A program made the translations under genes and the position numbers. From NCBI RefSeq assembly GCF_039830145.1, contig NZ_CP156082.1:1630001-1694000 (forward strand): DNA of 64,000 nt. Direction: 5' to 3'. This document shows, piece by piece, positions 53,327 to 61,901 of the stretch. A model generated the notes under the pieces. That model had not been told where the DNA came from, did not search any database, and saw nothing but the letters and a program-made list of their open reading frames with translations. The DNA is from Croceibacterium sp. TMG7-5b_MA50 (lineage in GTDB: Bacteria; Pseudomonadota; Alphaproteobacteria; Sphingomonadales; Sphingomonadaceae). Each line of letters starts with the position of its first letter. Within the stretch, counting starts at the first letter, position 1.

Positions 53327-54868
53327 ATGGCCCACGCCGCCACCCCCGTCGCGACTGCGCCGGCCACCAGCCCCCGGGCCACGTTCGGACGCGACTTCGC
53401 CGCCTCCATCGTGGTGTTCCTGGTCGCGATGCCGCTGTGCCTTGGCATCGCCATCGCATCCGGCGTACCGCCAGAACTGGGGCTGGTGACGGGCATCATC
53501 GGCGGGCTGGTGGTGGGCGCCATTGCCGGGTCTCCGCTGCAGGTCAGCGGCCCGGCCGCGGGGCTGGCGGTGCTGGTCTATGACATGGTGCAGGAGAACG
53601 GGCTGGCGATCCTCGGCCCGGTGCTGGTCCTGGCTGGCCTGATGCAATTCGCCGGTGGCGCGCTGCGGCTGGGCAATTACTTCCGCGGCGTGTCGCCGGC
53701 GGTGGTGCACGGCATGCTGGCGGGCATCGGCGCGGTTATCCTGCTGGCGCAATTGCACGTCCTGATCGACCGCTCCCCGCTGAGCGACGGGTTCACCAAC
53801 CTCATCAGCCTGCCGGCGCGTTACTTCGCGCTGGAAACCGACATGACCCATGCGCTGATCGTGGGCCTGGTGACGATCGGCGCGATGCTGGGCTGGGACA
53901 AGTTCAAGCCCGGAAACCTGCGGCTGATCCCCGGCGCGCTGGTCGGCGTGCTGGCAGGCACGGCGGTCGCCGCGGCCGGCAGCCTGATGGTCAAGAAGAT
54001 CGAGCTGCCCGACAGCATCGTCGGTGGCCTGACGCTCGCCAGCGGTGACACCTTCGCCAGCATGGCCGACCCGACAATCATCGGCCTGGCGCTGGCGCTG
54101 GCCTTCATCGCCAGCGCGGAGACCCTGCTCTCGGCCGCCGCGGTGGACCGGATGCAGGATCGGGTGCAGTCCAAGTACAACAAGGAATTGAGCGCGCAGG
54201 GCGTGGGCAATCTGCTGTGCGGTCTTGTCGGTGCATTGCCGATGACGGGCGTGATCGTCCGCTCCTCCGCCAACGTGCAGGCCGGGGCCATGACCCGCAC
54301 CTCCACCATCCTGCATGGCGTATGGCTGCTCGCCTTCGTGGCGCTGCTGCCGTTCGTGCTGGCGGTGGTGCCGCTGGCGGCGCTGGCCGGCGTGCTGGTC
54401 ATCACCGGCTACAAGCTGGTCAAGGTGTCGGAGGTGCGTCACCTGTTCTCCCGCTACGGCCTGCTGCCCGCGCTGATCTGGATCGTCACCTTCACCCTGG
54501 TGGTGACGGTGGACCTGCTGACCGGCGTGCTGGTCGGCCTGGCACTGACTGTGCTGGAACTGGTCCCGCACATGCGCGGCATCGGCCTGCGGATCGAGGA
54601 ACGTCAGCCGACGCCGGAGCGGCGTGAGATCGTCATGACCGGGAAGGCGACGCTGATCTCGATCAACAAGGTTGCCGCCATGATCGACCGGCTGCCCAGC
54701 ACCGGCCATGTGATGGTGGATACCACCAATGTCAGCTTTATCGACCATACCGTGTCCGAATTGCTGACCGACTCGCTGAAGCGGTGCCGCCAGCAGGGGT
54801 GCACCGTGGAGCTGATCACGGCGCGAGATGTGCCAGCGCAGGAGCCGCTGGCCGCCGCGCTGGCCTGA
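53327..54868 (+). CDS. SulP-family anion transporter with STAS domain (likely bicarbonate)
   Basis: A 513-residue transporter with 10 or more membrane helices. FLVAMPLCLGIAIASGVPPELGLVTGIIGG (about 26-55) and SGPAAGLAVLVYDMV are SulP core blocks. The C-terminal STAS-like domain is about 430-510, with HVMVDTTNVSFIDHTVSELL. Members next to carbonic anhydrase act as sodium-dependent bicarbonate or similar anion carriers; sulfate remains possible. It starts 4 bp after the carbonic anhydrase stop and is followed by a strong terminator, so the two genes form a closed transcript. Confidence 0.9.
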   Translation: MAHAATPVATAPATSPRATFGRDFAASIVVFLVAMPLCLGIAIASGVPPELGLVTGIIGGLVVGAIAGSPLQVSGPAAGLAVLVYDMVQENGLAILGPVLVLAGLMQFAGGALRLGNYFRGVSPAVVHGMLAGIGAVILLAQLHVLIDRSPLSDGFTNLISLPARYFALETDMTHALIVGLVTIGAMLGWDKFKPGNLRLIPGALVGVLAGTAVAAAGSLMVKKIELPDSIVGGLTLASGDTFASMADPTIIGLALALAFIASAETLLSAAAVDRMQDRVQSKYNKELSAQGVGNLLCGLVGALPMTGVIVRSSANVQAGAMTRTSTILHGVWLLAFVALLPFVLAVVPLAALAGVLVITGYKLVKVSEVRHLFSRYGLLPALIWIVTFTLVVTVDLLTGVLVGLALTVLELVPHMRGIGLRIEERQPTPERREIVMTGKATLISINKVAAMIDRLPSTGHVMVDTTNVSFIDHTVSELLTDSLKRCRQQGCTVELITARDVPAQEPLAAALA

Positions 54869-54891
54869 CCCCGCAACGAACTTTCCCATTG

Positions 54892-54926
54892 CCCGGTGGT
54901 GCTTAATTGCGCCGCCGGGTTTTTTT
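54892..54926 (+). terminator. Factor-independent terminator after the SulP gene
   Basis: An 11-bp stem CCCGGTGGTGC / GCGCCGCCGGG with two G-T pairs, loop TTAATT, then seven Ts. It begins 23 bp after the transporter stop. Confidence 0.92.
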
Positions 54927-54995
54927 GTTGTCCGCACGTAATCTGCGTCGTGCTATGTCCGGCGGCATAAACCAGCAGGTTGAAGAGGATACGAC

Positions 54996-56111
54996 ATGCG
55001 CATCGGCTGCCCCCGGGAAATCAAGAACCGCGAGTATCGGGTCGGTCTGACCCCCGAAAGCGTCAAGGAACTGGTCGCGCACGGGCATGAAGTCTGGGTG
55101 GAGGCTGGCGCCGGTCTCGGCATCGGTGCCGACGATGCGTCGTTCCGTGCGGCCGGTGCCCGGGTCGTGGAGGGACCGCAGGCGATCTTCGCCGAATGCG
55201 AGATGGTGGTGAAGGTGAAGGAGCCCCAGGCGGAGGAGCGCGCGATGCTGCATCCCGGTCAGTTGCTCTACACCTATCTCCACCTCGCCCCCGATCCCGA
55301 TCAGACCGCGGACCTGGTGAAGTCGGGCGCGACCTGCATCGCTTACGAGACGGTGACCGGCGCCGGCGGTGCACTGCCGCTGCTTAAGCCGATGAGCCAG
55401 GTGGCCGGGCGAATGAGCATCCAGGCCGGCGCCACCGCGCTGGAGAAGGCACATGGCGGACGCGGCGTGCTGCTGGGCGGCGTGCCGGGCGTGCTGCCGG
55501 GCAAGGTGGCGGTGATCGGCGGCGGCGTGGTCGGCTTCAACGCCGCGCAGATGGCTGCCGGTCTTGGTGCCGATGTGACGATCCTGGATCGCAGCCCCGA
55601 GGTGCTGGAACGCGTCGGCACCTATTTCGAGGCGCGCGCCAAGACCCGCTTCGCCAATACCGCCAATGTGGAGGACGCCGTGATGGAGGCGGATTTGGTG
55701 ATCGGCGCCGTGCTGATCCCCGGCGCCGCCGCGCCCAAGCTGGTGACCCGGGACATGCTGCCACGCATGAAGGCCGGTGCCGTGCTGGTGGACGTCGCCA
55801 TCGATCAGGGCGGCTGCTTCGAAACCAGCCGCGCGACCACGCATGACGATCCGACCTACATCGTCGACGGTATCGTGCATTACTGCGTCGCCAACATGCC
55901 CGGCGCCGTCGCGCGCACCAGCACCTACGCGCTCAATAACGTTACCCTGCCCCATGCATTGCGCATCGCGGATCTGGGCTGGCGCGAGGCGCTGCGGGCG
56001 GATCCGCACCTCGCCAACGGGCTGAACGTCCACGACGGTCGCGTCACCTACCCAGCGGTCGCCCGGGAGCTGGGCTATGACGCACTGTCGCTGGACGAGG
56101 CGCTGGCCTGA
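54996..56111 (+). CDS. ald: Alanine dehydrogenase
   Basis: A 371-residue NAD-dependent enzyme interconverting alanine with pyruvate and ammonia. Substrate-site residues Arg15, Lys75 and His96 are all in place ([26 protein letters not shown]). The NAD loop is [21 protein letters not shown] near 169. [16 protein letters not shown] near 268 carries the catalytic Asp. The ribosome site GAAGAGGA lies 8 bp before ATG 54996. The gene stands alone after the terminator and converges with the thioesterase gene, 7 bp between stops. Confidence 0.97.
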   Translation: MRIGCPREIKNREYRVGLTPESVKELVAHGHEVWVEAGAGLGIGADDASFRAAGARVVEGPQAIFAECEMVVKVKEPQAEERAMLHPGQLLYTYLHLAPDPDQTADLVKSGATCIAYETVTGAGGALPLLKPMSQVAGRMSIQAGATALEKAHGGRGVLLGGVPGVLPGKVAVIGGGVVGFNAAQMAAGLGADVTILDRSPEVLERVGTYFEARAKTRFANTANVEDAVMEADLVIGAVLIPGAAAPKLVTRDMLPRMKAGAVLVDVAIDQGGCFETSRATTHDDPTYIVDGIVHYCVANMPGAVARTSTYALNNVTLPHALRIADLGWREALRADPHLANGLNVHDGRVTYPAVARELGYDALSLDEALA

Positions 56112-56118
56112 ACGCGTG

Positions 56119-56520
56119 TCAGGCCGGCGGCAGGAATGGCTCCGCCACCTCTGCCGGCACCCGCATCAGCCGGCCGGTCGCGCGATCGATCATCGCCCAG
56201 GTGGTACGGGCGCGGACCAGGTCGCGCCCGCCCGCATCACTGAAGGTGACGTGGCGGTCGAACCGGGCGCCCGTCGGCGGCTCACGGATCTCGGTCACCG
56301 CGGTGACCTCGGCCCCGGCGGCCACGTTGCCGCGATAGTCGATCTCATGCCGGGTCACGACCCAGGCATATCGCTCCACATCCTGCGGCAGGGCGTCGGC
56401 CTGCCAGTGCGCGGTGGCGATTTCCTCCATCCAGCGCACCCACACGGCGTTATTCACATGGCCCAGCTCGTCGATATGCTCCGCCCCGGCGACGAACCGC
56501 ATCGTGAAGCGGTGGGCCAT
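56119..56520 (-). CDS. Acyl-CoA thioesterase, hotdog fold (4HBT type)
   Basis: A 133-residue single hotdog domain. HIDELGHVNNAVWVRWMEEI at about 15-34 is the 4HBT/YbgC-like catalytic block, with the Asp before ELGHVNN as nucleophile or base. RHEIDYRGNVAAGAEV near 57 is the second block. The acyl-CoA substrate is unknown. ATG 56520 lies one base after the oligopeptidase B stop, so both are probably co-transcribed. Confidence 0.87.
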   Translation of the reverse strand: MAHRFTMRFVAGAEHIDELGHVNNAVWVRWMEEIATAHWQADALPQDVERYAWVVTRHEIDYRGNVAAGAEVTAVTEIREPPTGARFDRHVTFSDAGGRDLVRARTTWAMIDRATGRLMRVPAEVAEPFLPPA

Positions 56521-56521
56521 G

Positions 56522-58615
56522 TCAGACCGGCACGTCCAGCTGCCACAGGATGAAGGCGAACTCCTCCGCCGTCTCCTCCAGGCTCTGGAACCGGCCCGAC
56601 TTGCCGCCGTGGCCCGCGCCCATATTCGTCTTCAGCAGCAGCTCGTTATTGTCGGTCTTCAGCTCGCGCAGCCGGGCGACCCACTTCGCCGGCTCCCAAT
56701 AGGTGACGCGCGGGTCGTTGAGGCCGGCCGTCACCAGCAGCGGCGGGTAATCCTGCGCGCGCACCTGATCGTAAGGGCTGTAGCTGCGGATCAGCTCGAA
56801 CGCTTGCCTGTCCTCGATCGGGTTGCCCCATTCCGGCCACTCACCGGGCGTCAGCGGCAGGTCCGGGTCCAGCATGGTCGCCAGCACGTCCACGAACGGC
56901 ACATGCGCGACCACCGCACCCCACAGCTCCGGATCGGAATTGATCACGGCGCCCATCAGTTCGCCCCCGGCGCTCCCGCCCGAGATGCTGATGCGGCCCG
57001 CCTGGGTGAAGCCCCGCTCGATCAGCGCCTTTGCCACATCGACGAAATCGTTGAACGTGTTGGTCCGCTGCTTCAGCTTGCCCGCCTTGTACCAGGCGCG
57101 GCCCAGATCATCGCCCCCGCGGATATGCGCGATGGCATAGGCAAAGCCACGATCCACCAGGCTCAGCCGCGTGGTGGAAAAGCCGGGATCAATCGCGATG
57201 CCGTAGGCGCCGTAGCCATACAGGTGCAGCGGCCCTGCCCCCTGCCGATCGCGCCGGTACACCACGCTGACAGGTATCGCCGTACCATCGCGCGCGGTGA
57301 TCTCCAGCCGCTCTGTCGCATAGAGATCGCGGTCATAACCGCTTGGGATCTCCTGCACCTTCAGCAGCTCAAGCCGCCGCTCCGCCACATGATAGTCGAA
57401 GGTGCTGGCCGGGCTGACCATGCTTTCGTAGCTGACGCGCAGCGCGTCCATCGCCCATTCGGGGTTGCTGCCGAACCCGGCGCTGTAGGTGTCTTCCGGA
57501 AACGCCACCGGCTCGACCCGCGCCGGATCATCGTAATAGCGCACCTCCAGCCGGTCGAGGCCGCCCAGCCGCCCTTCCGTGACGTAGAAGTCGCGGAACA
57601 GGTCGAACCCGGTCAGATAGAACTGGTCGGTGCCCTCGATCAGCGTGGTCCAGTCGCCCGGCCGGTCGAGCGGCGCCGTGGCGAGGCGGAAGTTCTCGTG
57701 CGTGTCGTTCGCATGGATGAACAGCACGCCGTCCCGCTCGTCGACGTCGTATTCCACGCCCGGTTGGCGGGCCCGCACCAGCACGGGTGTCGCCAGCGGA
57801 TCGGCGGCGGGCACCAGCCGCACCTCGCTGGTCTCATGGTCGCCGGTGCCGATGATCAGCCACTTTTCGTTGGCGGACAGGCCCGCGCTGACGCGGAATC
57901 CCTCGTCATCCTCGTGGTAGAGCTCGACATCCTCGGCCAGCGGCCGGCCCAGCCAGTGCAGCCGGGCATTGTCGGTCCGCCACTGCTCGTTCGCCAGCGA
58001 ATAGACGAGGCCGGTATCGCCCGCGACCCAGATCAGCGCGGACAACGTGCCTTCGATCGTGTCGGGGAGATGCTCGCCCGTCGCCAGCACCTTGATACGG
58101 GCGTCGAACCGTTCGGACCCGTCATCATCCACCGAATAGGCGAGCATGGTGCCATCATGGCTGACGCTGATCGCGCCCAGGCGGAAGTAATCCTTGCCGT
58201 CCGCCAGCGCGACCTCGTCCAGGATCAGCTCGTCATCACCGCCGGCGACGGGCTTGCGCCACCACTTCTTGTATTCGGCGGCTTCCTCGTACTCGATCCA
58301 GTACAGCCAATCGCCGTCCTTCTGCGGCACCGACTTGTCCGCTTCCTTGATGCGGGCGCGCATCTCGGCGAACAGGGTGTCCACCGCCGGGCGGTGCGGC
58401 TGCATCTTCGCCTCGAACCAGGCATTTTCCGCCGCCAGATGCGCCAGCACCTGCGGATCGGTCACTTCCGGGTAGCCGGGGTCGCGCAGCCAGGCGTAAT
58501 CGTCCGCGACGGTAATGCCGTGATGGGTAACGGAACTGGGGCGTTTGGCGGCGACCGGAGCGGCGGAGGAGGCGGCTAGCGTGCCGCTGGTGTTGGCATC
58601 ATCCATGGCGGGCAT
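56522..58615 (-). CDS. ptrB: Oligopeptidase B (prolyl oligopeptidase family S9A)
   Basis: A 697-residue serine peptidase that cuts short peptides after Arg or Lys. The N-terminal beta-propeller spans about 70-430. The catalytic domain has the nucleophile in SISGGSAGGELMG near 546, the Asp in VTAGLNDPRVTYWEP near 632 and the His in NMGAGHGGKSGRF near 672. No signal peptide is seen. ATG 58615 and ATG 58606 are both possible starts. The start is divergent from aminopeptidase P with a very short gap, placing two peptidase genes back to back. Confidence 0.92.
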   Translation of the reverse strand: MPAMDDANTSGTLAASSAAPVAAKRPSSVTHHGITVADDYAWLRDPGYPEVTDPQVLAHLAAENAWFEAKMQPHRPAVDTLFAEMRARIKEADKSVPQKDGDWLYWIEYEEAAEYKKWWRKPVAGGDDELILDEVALADGKDYFRLGAISVSHDGTMLAYSVDDDGSERFDARIKVLATGEHLPDTIEGTLSALIWVAGDTGLVYSLANEQWRTDNARLHWLGRPLAEDVELYHEDDEGFRVSAGLSANEKWLIIGTGDHETSEVRLVPAADPLATPVLVRARQPGVEYDVDERDGVLFIHANDTHENFRLATAPLDRPGDWTTLIEGTDQFYLTGFDLFRDFYVTEGRLGGLDRLEVRYYDDPARVEPVAFPEDTYSAGFGSNPEWAMDALRVSYESMVSPASTFDYHVAERRLELLKVQEIPSGYDRDLYATERLEITARDGTAIPVSVVYRRDRQGAGPLHLYGYGAYGIAIDPGFSTTRLSLVDRGFAYAIAHIRGGDDLGRAWYKAGKLKQRTNTFNDFVDVAKALIERGFTQAGRISISGGSAGGELMGAVINSDPELWGAVVAHVPFVDVLATMLDPDLPLTPGEWPEWGNPIEDRQAFELIRSYSPYDQVRAQDYPPLLVTAGLNDPRVTYWEPAKWVARLRELKTDNNELLLKTNMGAGHGGKSGRFQSLEETAEEFAFILWQLDVPV

Positions 58616-58658
58616 CTATGACCGCGCCATGGCCACCGCAAGCAAGGACGATCCGACG

Positions 58659-60464
58659 ATGTTGATGCACACGCACGAGGCCCGGCTGGAGGCGCTGCGC
58701 GCGGAACTCACGCGTCGGCAACTGGGTGGCTGGATCGTGCCCATCGCTGACGAGCACATGAGCGAATATGTCGGCGCCTATGCGCAGCGCCTGCACTGGC
58801 TGACCGGCTTCGCCGGCAGCGCGGGCAGCGCGGTCGTGCTGGCGGATGACGCGGCGGTGTTCGTCGATGGGCGGTATACCATCCAGGTGCGCGAACAGGT
58901 CGACAGCCGGCTGTTCCGGCACATGAGCGTGCCCAAGGATGACCCCCTGCGCTGGATCGCCGCGACGGCGCCGGCCGGCGCGCGCATCGGCTACGACCCT
59001 TGGCTGCACACTGCCGGGTGGGTGAAGAACGCCGCGCGTGTACTGGCGACAGCGGGGATGGAGCTGGTCGCGGTGGCGGACAATCCGCTGGACGCCATCT
59101 GGCAGGATCGCCCCGCCCCCTCCCCCGCCCCGGCGCTGCCTTATGACGAGGCGCTGGCGGGTCGCTCCAGCGCCGACAAGCGCGCCGAACTGGCGGAGGG
59201 CTTACGTGCCCGCGGGCTGGATGCGGCGATCGTCAGTGCGCTCGATTCCGTGGCGTGGCTGTTGAACATCCGCGGCACCGACGTCGATCATACGCCGGTC
59301 GCGCTGTCCTACGTCGTCGCCCGCGCGGATGGCACCGCCGACCTGTTCATCGCGCCCGAGAAGACCGGGGCGGAGCTGCTGCGGCATCTGGGTAACGCGG
59401 TAATTGTGCGCGACCGGGCGGACTTCGCCGGCGCGCTGACCGGGCTTGGCGGCCAGCGGGTGCTGGTCGACCCATCCTTCGGCGTGGCCGCCATCACGCA
59501 GGCGCTGGAGGAGGCCGGCGCGACCGTCGTGGCGGAAAGCGACCCGACGATCATCGCCAAGGCGCAGAAGAACCCGGCCGAACAGGCGGGGCAACGCGCG
59601 GCACAGGCACGGGACGGGGCGGCGATCGCGCGATTCCTGCACTGGCTGGCGACAGAGGTGCCCGGCGGCGGCGAGACGGAGCTGTCGGCCGTAGCGCGCC
59701 TGCTTGCCTTCCGGCAGGCGACGGGCCTGCTGCGGGATACGTCCTTCGACACGATCTCCGCAGCCGGGCCGCATGCGGCGCTGCCGCATTACCGGGTGGA
59801 CGAGGGCAGCAACCTGCCGATCCGGCCCGGCAGCATCTACCTGGTCGATTCGGGCGGCCAGTATGATGACGGCACGACCGACATCACCCGCACCGTATGG
59901 GTTCCGGACGCCGCCGGCACCCAGCCGACCGCGCAGCAGCGCGATCGCTTCACCCGCGTGCTGAAGGGGCACATCGCGCTCGACCGGCAGGTATTCCCCG
60001 CCGGCACGATCGGTGGGGAGCTGGACGTGCTCGCCCGCCAGTACCTGTGGATGGATCAGGCGGATTATGCCCATGGCACCGGTCACGGCGTCGGCAGCTT
60101 CCTGGCGGTGCACGAGGGGCCGCAGCGCATCGCCCGCCTGCGCGGCGGCCAGGCCGGCACCACGCAGGAACTGCTGTCCGGCATGATCCTGTCGAACGAG
60201 CCCGGCTATTACGAAGCCGGCGCCTACGGCATCCGGACGGAAAACCTGCTGCTGGTGGTGCCGCGGGACGATGAGGGTCAATGGCTCGGGTTCGAGACGC
60301 TGACCTTCGTACCGATCGATCGCACCCTGGTGGAACCGGCTTTGCTGTCGCCGGAGGAGATCGCCTGGTGGAACAGCTATCATGTGCGCACCCACGCACT
60401 GCTCGCCCCGCAGCTGGACGGCGCGGCTCTCGGCTGGCTGGACGCGGCTTGTGCCCCCCTGTGA
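58659..60464 (+). CDS. Xaa-Pro aminopeptidase (M24B)
   Basis: A 601-residue aminopeptidase P-like enzyme releasing N-terminal residues next to proline. Two creatinase-like domains (about 1-310) precede the pita-bread catalytic domain. Metal ligands appear as DSGGQYDDGTTDITRT (two Asp), HGTGHGVG (His), LSNEPGYYE (Glu) and RTENLLL (Glu). The long form matches the eukaryotic cytosolic-type aminopeptidase P. ATG 58659 has AAGGA ten bases upstream and fits the family start (RLEALRAEL, then GGWIVPIADEHMSEYV). An ATG at 58629 without a ribosome site is an alternative. Confidence 0.93.
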   Translation: MLMHTHEARLEALRAELTRRQLGGWIVPIADEHMSEYVGAYAQRLHWLTGFAGSAGSAVVLADDAAVFVDGRYTIQVREQVDSRLFRHMSVPKDDPLRWIAATAPAGARIGYDPWLHTAGWVKNAARVLATAGMELVAVADNPLDAIWQDRPAPSPAPALPYDEALAGRSSADKRAELAEGLRARGLDAAIVSALDSVAWLLNIRGTDVDHTPVALSYVVARADGTADLFIAPEKTGAELLRHLGNAVIVRDRADFAGALTGLGGQRVLVDPSFGVAAITQALEEAGATVVAESDPTIIAKAQKNPAEQAGQRAAQARDGAAIARFLHWLATEVPGGGETELSAVARLLAFRQATGLLRDTSFDTISAAGPHAALPHYRVDEGSNLPIRPGSIYLVDSGGQYDDGTTDITRTVWVPDAAGTQPTAQQRDRFTRVLKGHIALDRQVFPAGTIGGELDVLARQYLWMDQADYAHGTGHGVGSFLAVHEGPQRIARLRGGQAGTTQELLSGMILSNEPGYYEAGAYGIRTENLLLVVPRDDEGQWLGFETLTFVPIDRTLVEPALLSPEEIAWWNSYHVRTHALLAPQLDGAALGWLDAACAPL

Positions 60465-60503
60465 CGCTTGCAGGCGGGTGAACGTACATGCCGGCAGGCG
60501 ACA

Positions 60504-60516
60504 AAGTGCGACACTT
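60504..60516. promoter_or_regulatory. Inverted repeat upstream of the EF-hand/two-component operon
   Basis: AAGTG-CGA-CACTT, 5-base arms, in the about 190-bp gap between aminopeptidase P and the EF-hand gene, 140 bp before its start. It could be a binding site for the operon's own regulator; the evidence is symmetry and position only. Confidence 0.3.
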
Positions 60517-60656
60517 ATCGCGCATTCCGGCACAGGGATGATACCTTCGGGCCGTAGATGACGTTGCATGGACAGCGGGGCGCCGGGTTCCGACCCCTCC
60601 CTCCCCTTCCGGTGCCCCGTTGTTCGCCCGTTTCGACCCCTTGCGGGAGACCCGCT

Positions 60657-61133
60657 GTGAAGATCATGTCCCTGCTCGCCTTCGGCTCAGCCGCCGCCGC
60701 GCTGCTGGCGATGCCCGCCGTCGCGCAGAACGCCGCGCCGGACCCCCAGTCCACGCTACAGAACAACAGGATGCGGATGATGGCCGATACCACCCGTCAG
60801 CAGGCCGAACAGCGGGCGACAGAGCTGTTCACCCGGATGGACAGCGATGGCGATGGTCAGTTGAGCGCGGAGGAAGCGAGCAGGATGCCGGCTCGCGGCC
60901 GCCGCGCACAGGAAGGTCGCCTGCGCGGCCCGGTTCCCGACGTGGCGCCGCCGCCCGCGACTGGCAGCGAAGAGGCCCGGCCGATGACGCGCGCGGACTT
61001 CGTCGCCAACGCCCTTGCCCTGTTCGATCGCGCCGACGCGGACCGCAACGGCACCGTCACGCAGGAAGAGCGCCGCGCCGCGCGGGGTCAGCGCAACGGC
61101 CGCACGGGCGGGCCGCCCACCACCATCCAGTAA
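60657..61133 (+). CDS. Periplasmic EF-hand protein
   Basis: A 158-residue exported protein. Signal peptide 1-24 ends PAVAQNA. Two EF-hand loops are visible: DSDGDGQLSAEE at 62-73 (complete ligand set) and DADRNGTVTQEE at 127-138. A Pro/Ala-rich, Arg-rich linker lies between them. It should bind calcium or another divalent ion in the periplasm. GTG 60657 has GGGAGA upstream; ATG 60666 is an alternative. It lies 3 bp before a response regulator and kinase, suggesting it belongs to the same sensing unit. Confidence 0.82.
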   Translation: MKIMSLLAFGSAAAALLAMPAVAQNAAPDPQSTLQNNRMRMMADTTRQQAEQRATELFTRMDSDGDGQLSAEEASRMPARGRRAQEGRLRGPVPDVAPPPATGSEEARPMTRADFVANALALFDRADADRNGTVTQEERRAARGQRNGRTGGPPTTIQ

Positions 61134-61136
61134 GGC

Positions 61137-61901
61137 ATGACCGCCCCGCCCCCGGAACCGGCACCCATCCGCCTGCTGCTGGTTGATGACGAGCCTACGC
61201 TGCGCGAACCCCTGGCGGACTATCTGGTCCGGCAGGGGTTCGTCGTGCGGCAGGCGCCCGACGCCGCCCGCGCACGCAGTGCCCTGGTGGAGGAACGGCC
61301 TGACCTGGTTCTGCTCGACATCATGATGCCGGGCGAAGACGGCCTGTCGCTGTGCCGCCACCTGGTGGAAACGCGGGAGCTGCCGGTGATCTTACTGACC
61401 GCGCGTGGCGAGGCGACCGACCGGATCATCGGGCTGGAGATCGGCGCCGACGATTACGTGGTGAAGCCGTTCGAACCGCGTGAGCTGGTCGCCCGCATCC
61501 GCTCCGTCCTGCGCCGTGCCACCCGCGCGCCTACCCTGGCGGAGGAGGATGCGCTGTACGAGTTCGAGGGATGGCGGCTCGATCCGCTGAAGCGTCGATT
61601 GACCGATCCGGAAGGTACGGTGGTGCCGATCTCCTCGGCGGAGTTCCGGCTGCTGGTCGCCTTCCTCACGCATCCGCGCCAGGTGCTCGACCGCGACCGG
61701 CTGCTCGACATGGTGCAGGGGCGGGAGGCGCATCTGTTCGACCGCGCGGTGGACAACCAGATCAGCCGCCTGCGCCGCAAGGTGGAAGCCGACAGCCGCG
61801 ATCCGCGCCTGATCCAGACCGTGTGGGGCGGCGGCTATCGCCTGGCTGCGGACGTTCGGCGGATGGGGCAGCCCGCGCGCCGGTCCGATGGCGGCGCCTG
61901 A
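61137..61901 (+). CDS. OmpR-family response regulator next to EF-hand gene
   Basis: A 254-residue regulator. Receiver: DDE at 17-19, phospho-acceptor Asp61 in LLDIMMPGEDGLS, Lys in DDYVVKPFEPREL. The winged-helix domain is about 150-245 (ISSAEFRLLVAFLTHPRQVL, GGGYRL). It overlaps the kinase gene by 14 bp and follows the EF-hand gene by 3 bp, so the three are coupled. Targets are unknown. Confidence 0.93.
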   Translation: MTAPPPEPAPIRLLLVDDEPTLREPLADYLVRQGFVVRQAPDAARARSALVEERPDLVLLDIMMPGEDGLSLCRHLVETRELPVILLTARGEATDRIIGLEIGADDYVVKPFEPRELVARIRSVLRRATRAPTLAEEDALYEFEGWRLDPLKRRLTDPEGTVVPISSAEFRLLVAFLTHPRQVLDRDRLLDMVQGREAHLFDRAVDNQISRLRRKVEADSRDPRLIQTVWGGGYRLAADVRRMGQPARRSDGGA

